From positions 1-6,982 of the forward strand of contig CAISYW010000074.1 of the NCBI GenBank assembly GCA_903889795.1: a stretch of DNA of 6,982 bases, in the 5' to 3' direction. The notes beneath the pieces are model-generated. The model worked only from the letters and a program-made list of their open reading frames with translations, was not told the origin of the DNA and searched no databases. Position numbers and translations under genes: made by a program. Positions 1-5,145 of the stretch are shown piece by piece (within the stretch, counting starts at the first letter, position 1; each line of letters starts with the position of its first letter). The stretch comes from an uncultured Chlamydiae bacterium. GTDB taxonomy: Bacteria > Chlamydiota > Chlamydiia > Chlamydiales > SM23-39.

Positions 1-1
1 C

Positions 2-2476
2 AAATTTTTTGTCTCAAATTATCTGGATGGGTCGGTTCTAATCATCACCCTTCTTCTGATCATCCTGATCAGTTTTTTTCAAGAAATGAAAGCCGAAAGA
101 GCTCTACGCGCTTTAAAGCAATTAGCCTCTCATAAATCGAAGGTCAAGCGCGACGGCAAATTGCAGATCATTTTTTCAGAAGATCTTGTCCCCGGGGATT
201 TAATCCTCCTTGAAATGGGAGATGTCGTTCCTGCCGATGCGAGAATAATCGAAACAAATAACCTTCGAATCAACGAATCAACGCTCACCGGCGAATCGAT
301 GCCCGCTGAAAAGCAGATCGAGCCGCTCAGAGAGGCCTCTTCGATCGCTGACAGAAAGAACATGGTTTATAGCGGAACGGTCGTTGTCTATGGAAAGGGA
401 GCCGCCGTTGTCACAAATACCGGCATTCATTCCGAGCTGGGAAAAATCGCTTCATCCATTCAAGAAATTAAACCTGAGCCAACGCATCTCCAAAAAAACA
501 TCACTTCGATTGGAAATTGGATGTTGGTCATTATCTTTTTTGCCGTCCTCTTCTTTGTCGGAATTAGTTTTTATAGAGGATTGAGCCTCATCGACATATT
601 TCTTCTCGGCGTTGCTGCCGCCGTCTCGGCTCTTCCCGAAGGAATTCCGGCCGCTTTCACAATCACTCTAGCCGCCGGCATGCATCTGATGGCGAAAAGA
701 AGCGCCATCATCCGCAAGTTAAATGCAGTCGAAACGCTGGGAACAACCACGATCATCTGCTCCGATAAAACCGGAACGCTGACTTGCAATCAGATGACGA
801 CGACATCCCTGTATTCGCTCGAAAAGATGATCCAAACAAATGATCATCAAATCGATTTGAAACACGACGTTGTTTTCAAACGCATTTTGGAGATCGGCGC
901 TTTATGCAACGATGCAACGATCTCTTCAAAAGATAACGATTTTCAAGTCATCGGCGATCCCACAGAGGGCGCGCTGCTCCGCATAGCGGCTCAGGCGAAA
1001 GTGGATCAAGCTCAACTCTCTTCTGAATTTCCCAGACTCAGCGAAATTCCCTTTATGAGCGAAAATCTCTATATGGCCACCCTGCATTCATCAAAGGAAA
1101 AACATTGGATCTACGTCAAGGGAGCCCCTGAAAAAATCCTTTCGATGTGCTCATCGATTTTAACAGCCAATGGTCCCATCCCCATTAATGAATCGCATAA
1201 AAAGAGCATGAACGCAGCGATGGAACAGATGACCAAACGAGCTTTGCGTCTAATCGCCGTCGCTTACGTCGAAGCGGAAAGCGGTATTCGGTCATTAAAT
1301 CATGAACACATTCAAGACCGGCTAATTTTTGCGGGAATCTTTGGAATGATCGATCCTCCGCGAAAAGAAGTCATTGAATCGATTGCCTCATGTAAGAAAG
1401 CAGGAATCCGCGTCATCATGATCACGGGTGATAATCCACTCACTGCCGCAGCCATCGCGAAAGAGCTCAATATTGCCTCTACGACGGTGATCACAGGACC
1501 GGAGCTCCAAACGATCAATGATGAAGAATTGAAAGAAAAACTCAAAGACGTCTCTGTTTTCGCACGAGTCGAGCCGATCCAAAAACTGAGAATCGTCAAA
1601 GCCCTTCAATCTTTGGGTCATATTGTGGCAATGACCGGAGATGGGGTGAACGATGCCCCCGCACTAGAAGCGGCCAATATTGGCATTGCCATGGGCATTT
1701 CGGGGACGGATGTGGCCAAAGAATCCGCCGACATGATCCTTTCCGATGACCGGTTTGATTCAATTGTCGCCGCCATCGAAGAGGGACGAGCGATTTTCAA
1801 TCGGCTTCGCAACATTTGCGCGCTTTTACTAACGACCTGCTGCGGAGAGTTGTTTGGTCTCATTATCTCCGTTCTTTTTATGGGGCTTGCCCCCCTTATT
1901 CCGCTCCAGATCTTATGGATTAATCTTGCCTCCGGTTCCTTGATTGCGATCCCCCTGGGGTTTGAGCCAAAAACACATACCGAGATGAACCATCCCCCAC
2001 GCGACCCCAAATCCGGGTTGCTATACATTGGAATGGTCTTCCGAATCGCCGTTTTGGCGTCTTTTCTCGGGTTAGGGATTTTTTTCACATTCATTTACGC
2101 CTATTCGCATGAGTCGATTGAAAAAGCGAGAACAATCACCCTCACCAGCATCGTTGTGTTTGAATGGCTCATCGCATTGCAAATGCGCTCAGATGAAGTC
2201 TCTTTAATAAAAACAGGCTTTTTTAAAAACATCCCCCTCATCTTGTCGATTGGTTTTGCTGCGCTGATCCATCTTTCAATTATTTACGTTCCATTCTTTT
2301 GCGAATTATTCCGCACCGAGCCGCTGACTTTACGCGATTGGTCCTTCGCACTCTTGCCGGGAGTGACAATTTTCCTTCTAGAAAGTCTACGAAAAGCTTT
2401 TTTTCCCACTCTCTTCAGTGCCGGAAAGTGGAAAAAAGCCAAAAGCTGGGTTATACACAATCCACTTCGCAAATAG
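2..2476 (+). CDS. P-type cation-transporting ATPase, type II (SERCA/PMR1-like), 5' truncated by window edge
   Basis: This is a membrane pump that uses ATP through an aspartyl-phosphate intermediate to move cations across the inner membrane. The frame is open from base 2, and the residues before the ATG at 86 (LISFFQE) are normal M2-end sequence, so 86 is not the start; the N-terminus and M1 lie outside. Numbering from that Met, I see the actuator motif TGES (68-71), M4 with PEGIP (184-188), the phosphorylated Asp in DKTGT (D227), the nucleotide-site KGAPEK (345-350), TGDNP (447-451), the hinge TGDGVNDAPA (517-526), and M5-M10 from about 575 to 770. The PEG(I/L)P motif and M6 LWINL place it in type II. 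The cargo is uncertain: of the Ca2+-site residues E309, E771, N796 and E908 appear kept, but the N768 and D800 equivalents are Cys585 and Gly617. The usual FDS(D/E)RK stretch reads FMSENLYM. The product ends HNPLRK. No clear terminator follows. Confidence 0.95.
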   Translation, partial: KFFVSNYLDGSVLIITLLLIILISFFQEMKAERALRALKQLASHKSKVKRDGKLQIIFSEDLVPGDLILLEMGDVVPADARIIETNNLRINESTLTGESMPAEKQIEPLREASSIADRKNMVYSGTVVVYGKGAAVVTNTGIHSELGKIASSIQEIKPEPTHLQKNITSIGNWMLVIIFFAVLFFVGISFYRGLSLIDIFLLGVAAAVSALPEGIPAAFTITLAAGMHLMAKRSAIIRKLNAVETLGTTTIICSDKTGTLTCNQMTTTSLYSLEKMIQTNDHQIDLKHDVVFKRILEIGALCNDATISSKDNDFQVIGDPTEGALLRIAAQAKVDQAQLSSEFPRLSEIPFMSENLYMATLHSSKEKHWIYVKGAPEKILSMCSSILTANGPIPINESHKKSMNAAMEQMTKRALRLIAVAYVEAESGIRSLNHEHIQDRLIFAGIFGMIDPPRKEVIESIASCKKAGIRVIMITGDNPLTAAAIAKELNIASTTVITGPELQTINDEELKEKLKDVSVFARVEPIQKLRIVKALQSLGHIVAMTGDGVNDAPALEAANIGIAMGISGTDVAKESADMILSDDRFDSIVAAIEEGRAIFNRLRNICALLLTTCCGELFGLIISVLFMGLAPLIPLQILWINLASGSLIAIPLGFEPKTHTEMNHPPRDPKSGLLYIGMVFRIAVLASFLGLGIFFTFIYAYSHESIEKARTITLTSIVVFEWLIALQMRSDEVSLIKTGFFKNIPLILSIGFAALIHLSIIYVPFFCELFRTEPLTLRDWSFALLPGVTIFLLESLRKAFFPTLFSAGKWKKAKSWVIHNPLRK

Positions 2477-2481
2477 ACGGA

Positions 2482-2509
2482 TTATTTAAAAAAGATTCAA
2501 ATCTATAAT
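2482..2509 (+). promoter_or_regulatory. Candidate promoter for the 172-residue exported protein
   Basis: A perfect -10 hexamer TATAAT lies at 2504-2509. The best -35 candidate is the poor TTATTT at 2482-2487, with a 16-bp spacer. Initiation would fall near 2516, giving a leader of about 60 nt before the ATG at 2575. The last base of the upstream dyad AGATTCAAATCT is the first base of the -10, so a protein bound there would probably compete with RNA polymerase. A weak -35 with a perfect -10 suits a regulated or activator-dependent promoter, but this is inference. Confidence 0.5.
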
Positions 2510-2534
2510 AATTCTTTAAAATAGATTCCAATCT
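2493..2534. repeat. Two 12-bp dyads AGATTnnAATCT, centre-to-centre 30 bp (candidate paired operator)
   Basis: Copy 1 (2493-2504) is AGATTCAAATCT and copy 2 (2523-2534) is AGATTCCAATCT. Each has perfect 5-bp inverted arms around a 2-bp centre, and the two differ at one base. Their spacing is close to three helical turns, which would put both on the same face of DNA. They bracket the -10 and the predicted start site of the downstream gene. The two-base loops make a stable RNA hairpin unlikely, so a DNA-binding dimer (or pair of dimers) is the more natural reading. The binding protein is unknown. Confidence 0.5.
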
Positions 2535-2574
2535 TTTCAACACATACCATTTCCCCCGGAAATTTTGGAGAACA

Positions 2575-3093
2575 ATGAAACAAGCTCTCACAATCGCAAT
2601 CGGATTGTTTTTATCTCTTTCAGCACCGCTTATTGCAACGGAAGAACCGCCCATCGTGACAAATCGCTATGGATATGTAAATTTAGGGGTTGGTCCCGCC
2701 CCCCTTCCCATTCCCCAGTTTGGCGGTGGATACCGGCTTCAAAATGGATCGAATGGATTTGACGCAAACATGCAAATTTCGACCGTCGTTGAATTGACTG
2801 CTGTGAAAGCGAGCGTAAATTATCTGCGTTATCTGAGCCCCGACATCAAAAAACAATTTTACGTAGGCGCAGGACCTGCTCTAATCGAATTTTTTGGAAG
2901 ACGAGATCGGATATTGACGGCAGCCCCGGAGATCATTTTTGGAAAGCAGTATATTTCCGACACGGGCAGTCAGCGGCATTTTCAGGCAAATATCATTTGG
3001 CCGATTGTCGATTTAAATAAAAATTCACACGGATGGCACAAAGACATTTTTATGTATCCCGCGCTTTCATTTTCTTACGGCTGGGGGTTCTGA
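2575..3093 (+). CDS. Exported small outer-membrane beta-barrel-like protein, uncharacterised
   Basis: I do not recognise a named family. The 172-residue product starts with a classical signal peptide: MKQ, a hydrophobic core to about residue 18, then PLIA before TEEPP, giving likely cleavage after residue 21. The mature part is rich in Gly and aromatic residues in short alternating stretches that look like amphipathic beta-strands, for example YGYVNLGVG (32-40), QFGGGYR (48-54), FYVGAGPALIEFF (95-107), FQANIIWPIV (136-145) and the last strand PALSFSYGWGF (162-172). It ends in Phe, as BAM-assembled outer-membrane proteins usually do. Six to eight strands fit a small barrel or an outer-membrane-protein-like family such as those expanded in chlamydiae. 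The start is supported by GGAG (2567-2570), four bases before the ATG. A dedicated promoter with paired dyads lies just upstream, so it is probably transcribed separately from the ATPase. A periplasmic beta-protein is the main alternative. Confidence 0.75.
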   Translation: MKQALTIAIGLFLSLSAPLIATEEPPIVTNRYGYVNLGVGPAPLPIPQFGGGYRLQNGSNGFDANMQISTVVELTAVKASVNYLRYLSPDIKKQFYVGAGPALIEFFGRRDRILTAAPEIIFGKQYISDTGSQRHFQANIIWPIVDLNKNSHGWHKDIFMYPALSFSYGWGF

Positions 3094-3144
3094 AAACATA
3101 TACTGTATGAGTCAATCAAATCGTGTGAATTTCTCAAAAAGATT

Positions 3145-3161
3145 CCCCCGGATTATGGGGG
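3145..3161 (+). terminator. Weak G:C hairpin after the exported-protein gene
   Basis: CCCCC (3145-3149) can pair with GGGGG (3157-3161) around a 7-nt loop, 52 bases after the stop codon. It is followed by TTT and then GGGG rather than a proper T-tract. On the other strand it is followed by GAATC and then TTTTTG. It may end transcription or simply protect the 3' end of the mRNA. The remaining bases of this 340-bp gap up to 3196 show nothing else I can support. Confidence 0.3.
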
Positions 3162-3196
3162 TTTGGGGAGTGGAAATGGCTTCAAAAACAGATCTT

Positions 3197-3226
3197 TTGA
3201 CATTTTCTCGGCTTTTAATGCATAAT
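3197..3226 (+). promoter_or_regulatory. Sigma-70-type promoter for the cold-shock gene
   Basis: A perfect -35 TTGACA (3197-3202) is followed after 18 bp by CATAAT (3221-3226), five of six matches to the -10 consensus, with TG immediately before it. Transcription would begin near 3233 and give a leader of about 200 nt before the GTG at 3434. A second TTGACATT stands exactly 40 bp downstream (3237-3244) but has no convincing -10 at 16-18 bp. Confidence 0.6.
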
Positions 3227-3232
3227 AGCCCA

Positions 3233-3433
3233 CGGATTGACATTATACTTCTTAGCTATGGCAGATGTTTTTAATTAAATTTATGAATATCTGCTCCAAT
3301 ACGGTGTGTCATTGTGGCGCATTTGTAGAAAACATGTCCCAAGAAGCTTCTGGTTTGAGTTCAAATCAACAAAAACCAGGGCTATTGAGATTGAAAATTT
3401 ATGGCATAATGCCAATCAAAAGAGGAAAATATC
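3233..3433 (+). promoter_or_regulatory. Long structured 5' leader of the cold-shock gene (candidate thermoregulatory leader)
   Basis: Between the predicted start site and the coding region lie about 200 nt without a credible gene but with several self-complementary parts. The longest is 3261-3294: GCAGAT pairs with ATCTGC and the stem continues through G-U and A-U pairs to a TTAAAT loop with one mismatch. CTGGTTT (3350-3356) pairs perfectly with AAACCAG (3373-3379), in competition with a small TTTG/CAAA hairpin inside it. TGGCATAATGCCA (3402-3414) is a perfect 13-base palindrome ending six bases before the purine-rich ribosome site. Long structured leaders control E. coli cspA by temperature-dependent refolding; that this one does the same is inference. 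Confidence 0.5.
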
Positions 3434-3640
3434 GTGGCAAAATCAAAAGGTACAATCAAGTTTTTCAACGCACAAAAAGGCTTTGGGTTCATTACACCTG
3501 ATAACAATGGCAAAGATCTCTTTGTCCATATTAACAATGTTAAAGGTGATGCTCAGTCTTTACGCGAAGGACAAAAAGTCGAATTCGTCGAAGGACCTGG
3601 ACGCAAAGGCCCAGAAGCGACCGAAGTGACCATCCTATAG
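3434..3640 (+). CDS. csp: Cold-shock domain protein (CspA family RNA chaperone)
   Basis: This is a small cytoplasmic single-stranded RNA/DNA-binding protein that melts weak RNA structure and, in E. coli relatives, acts as a transcription antiterminator. The 68-residue product is one complete cold-shock domain of usual length. RNP1 is KGFGFI (15-20) and RNP2 is LFVHI (29-33), with the stacking aromatics F10, F11, F17, F19, F30 and H32; the common Trp before FN is Phe here. The tail GRKGPEATEVTIL is typical of the family. The start is a GTG preceded by GAGG (3422-3425) at 8-base spacing, and the reading MAKSKGTIKFF fits family N-termini. It has its own promoter and a long leader, and a DEAD-box helicase follows behind terminator-like hairpins. 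Which csp paralogue it is cannot be told from one sequence. Confidence 0.95.
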   Translation: MAKSKGTIKFFNAQKGFGFITPDNNGKDLFVHINNVKGDAQSLREGQKVEFVEGPGRKGPEATEVTIL

Positions 3641-3660
3641 TACGTCTTACCACTTGAAAA

Positions 3661-3714
3661 GGGATTTCCCGATCCCTCATTGCAGTTCTGTCTTAATGAC
3701 AGACTCTTTGAGTC
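3661..3714 (+). other. Run of three adjacent hairpins in the csp 3' region
   Basis: GGGAT (3661-3665) pairs with ATCCC (3672-3676), although GGGA-TT-TCCC is a competing fold. TCTGTC (3687-3692) pairs perfectly with GACAGA (3698-3703) around TTAAT. GACTC (3702-3706) pairs with GAGTC (3710-3714) around TTT and shares two bases with the previous stem, so these last two cannot both be fully formed. None has a T-tract. They look like 3'-end RNA structure or protein-binding elements rather than terminators. Confidence 0.4.
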
Positions 3715-3735
3715 GATGTGGCGTCTCCTTAGAAT
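3708..3735 (+). promoter_or_regulatory. Possible promoter for the helicase gene
   Basis: TTGAGT (3708-3713) and TAGAAT (3730-3735) are separated by 16 bp, matching four and five of six consensus bases. Initiation near 3742 would start the transcript directly at the GGGGAGT hairpin and give a leader of about 120 nt that must pass two terminator-like structures. It is the best candidate I find between csp and the helicase, but it is only moderate. Confidence 0.3.
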
Positions 3736-3746
3736 CAGTGATAAGT

Positions 3747-3780
3747 GGGGAGTTCAACCAGCACTCCCCTTAATTGTTTA
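3747..3780 (+). terminator. Intrinsic terminator downstream of csp
   Basis: GGGGAGT (3747-3753) pairs perfectly with ACTCCCC (3763-3769) around a 9-nt loop. The T-rich tail TTAATTGTTTA follows. The strong seven-pair stem with four G:C pairs at its base makes this a credible Rho-independent terminator for the cold-shock transcript; the interrupted T-tract suggests incomplete efficiency. It overlaps the GTG at 3745, which is one reason that codon is not accepted as the helicase start. Confidence 0.65.
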
Positions 3781-3789
3781 TATTGTAAT

Positions 3790-3835
3790 CGTCTCCTAAA
3801 GCATAGGGTTCCTAAGCCGATAGGAGCGTTTTTTT
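3790..3835 (+). terminator. Second terminator/attenuator-like structure in the helicase leader
   Basis: Four mutually complementary segments occur in order: CTCCTA (3793-3798), TAGG (3804-3807), TTCCTA (3809-3814) and TAGGAG (3821-3826), then CG and seven Ts (3829-3835). The third and fourth form a local hairpin with an AGCCGA loop. Alternatively the first pairs with the fourth and encloses a hairpin of second and third. Both folds place a stem right before the T-tract, 30 bases upstream of the helicase ATG. It may be a true terminator that needs antitermination, or a refolding leader. Confidence 0.55.
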
Positions 3836-3864
3836 ATCATTTTCGTTTTAACAACAAAGGTATT

Positions 3865-5139
3865 ATGTCATTCAAAGACTTTGGCTTATCAGAGGAATTA
3901 CTCCGCGCGATTGCCGATCAAGATTATCGCGAGCCAACGTCGGTCCAACAGTTGGCGATTCCTGTTGTCTTAGAAGGCCATGACATGCTTGTCAGCGCAC
4001 AAACGGGCACTGGTAAGACAGCCGGCTTCACCCTACCGATGCTGCATTGCCTGAGTACCAGACCCAAAACTCGCACCCCTTACTCCGTTCGCGCCCTGAT
4101 TCTCACACCGACCCGCGAACTCGCCGTACAAGTGGAAGAGAGCGTACGCACCTACGGTAAATTCCTACCCCTAAAATCAACAATCGTTTTCGGGGGAGTC
4201 AACATCAATTCCCAGATGAAAATCTTACGCGGCGGTGTTGATATACTCGTTGCAACGCCCGGACGTCTTTTAGATCTCGTCTCGCAAAGAGCGGCCGATC
4301 TATCCAAAGTTGAGATTCTCATCCTGGATGAAGCTGACCGCATGTTGGACATGGGATTTATCAACGACATCCGCAAAATCATCTCCCATCTCCCCAAAAC
4401 CCGACAAAATTTATTATTCTGCGCGACCTTTTCCGATGAAATTAAAAGACTGGCCGACGGCTTTTTAAAATCCCCGAAACTGATTGAAGCCGCTCGACGC
4501 AACACGACTGCCGCAGGCATCTCGCAAACCATCTATCCGGTGGATAACAGACGCAAAAGCGAGCTCCTCTCTTTTCTCATCGCATCGAAAAACTGGAAGC
4601 AGGTTCTCGTATTCACCCGCACAAAGCATGGCGCCAACCGCCTCTCGCAGCAACTATGCGACGACGGCATCAGTGCAACTGCAATTCATGGCAATAAAAC
4701 ACAGGCAGCCCGAACAAAAGCCTTGGCAGATTTCAAGAAAGGGGCTGTACGAGTGTTAGTCGCCACGGACATTGCTGCCCGAGGTCTTGACATTGAACAA
4801 TTACCCCATGTCGTCAATTTCGAGCTTCCCACAGTGGCTGAAGATTATGTGCACCGCATCGGACGAACGGGCCGCGCCGGCAATGAGGGAGAAGCATTTT
4901 CTCTTGTTTGCATCGATGAACATGAATTGTTGAAAAAAATCGAACATCTTCTCAAATGCTCACTTACGAAAGTGGTCCTCCCCGGCTATGAGCCGGATCC
5001 TTCCATTAAAGCCCAGCCCATCCCGAACGGCCGTAACTTCCAAAGAAGAGGCGGCGGCGGCGGCAATCAATCCCGTTCAAGACCATCTTCAAACAACCGA
5101 TCATCTTACAATAAACGTCCCAGGGGAAACTTCCGCTAG
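3865..5139 (+). CDS. rhlE: DEAD-box ATP-dependent RNA helicase, RhlE-like
   Basis: This cytoplasmic enzyme couples ATP hydrolysis to unwinding of short RNA duplexes, typically in ribosome assembly, RNA decay and cold adaptation. The 424-residue protein shows the Q motif (F5, Q28), motif I AQTGTGKT (45-52), Ia PTRELA (82-87), GG (110-111), TPGR (131-134), II DEAD (155-158), III as CAT (186-188) instead of SAT, IV VLVFTRTK (247-254), V ATDIAARGLD (300-309) and VI HRIGRTGR (330-337). A basic Gly/Arg/Ser/Asn-rich tail begins near 386 and probably adds nonspecific RNA binding. The start ATG has AAGG four bases upstream. A GTG in frame at 3745 would add 40 residues unlike the family and encoded by two terminator hairpins, so I reject it. 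The length and the MSFKDFGLS start suit RhlE; other DEAD-box subfamilies such as SrmB or DeaD are less likely because they carry other C-terminal domains. Confidence 0.95.
   Translation: MSFKDFGLSEELLRAIADQDYREPTSVQQLAIPVVLEGHDMLVSAQTGTGKTAGFTLPMLHCLSTRPKTRTPYSVRALILTPTRELAVQVEESVRTYGKFLPLKSTIVFGGVNINSQMKILRGGVDILVATPGRLLDLVSQRAADLSKVEILILDEADRMLDMGFINDIRKIISHLPKTRQNLLFCATFSDEIKRLADGFLKSPKLIEAARRNTTAAGISQTIYPVDNRRKSELLSFLIASKNWKQVLVFTRTKHGANRLSQQLCDDGISATAIHGNKTQAARTKALADFKKGAVRVLVATDIAARGLDIEQLPHVVNFELPTVAEDYVHRIGRTGRAGNEGEAFSLVCIDEHELLKKIEHLLKCSLTKVVLPGYEPDPSIKAQPIPNGRNFQRRGGGGGNQSRSRPSSNNRSSYNKRPRGNFR
5050..5064 (+). repeat. In-frame GGC x5 microsatellite in the helicase tail
   Basis: Five perfect GGC units encode Gly396-Gly400, just after QRR in the basic tail. 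A three-base unit can expand or contract by replication slippage without changing frame, so the length of this glycine linker may vary between strains. Confidence 0.8.
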
Positions 5140-5145
5140 AACTTT

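Noticed and set aside
86..88. ATG at 86 as the start of the ATPase
   Set aside because: The frame is open to base 2 and encodes normal transmembrane M2 sequence before it, so the gene begins outside the window.
1618..2094. 158-codon open frame on the minus strand inside the ATPase
   Set aside because: It is a shadow of the conserved ATPase coding sequence, with no ribosome site and no recognisable protein features.
3097..3109. CATATACTGTATG as a LexA or other operator
   Set aside because: It contains CTGTAT but no CAG partner at SOS-box spacing, and the symmetry is imperfect; it lies just after a stop codon with no gene close enough downstream.
3265..3629. Two open frames (3265-3501 and 3306-3629) overlapping the csp leader and csp
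   Set aside because: They have no family resemblance, lack ribosome sites, and run out of frame through a clear cold-shock gene.
3745..3864. GTG at 3745 as the start of the DEAD-box helicase
   Set aside because: It adds 40 Cys/Arg/His-rich residues unlike RhlE N-termini, has no suitable ribosome site, and would make two terminator hairpins part of the coding region. The ATG at 3865 gives the expected MSFKDFGLS start.
4152..4759. Open frames on both strands inside the helicase
   Set aside because: They are shadows of a fully conserved helicase core.
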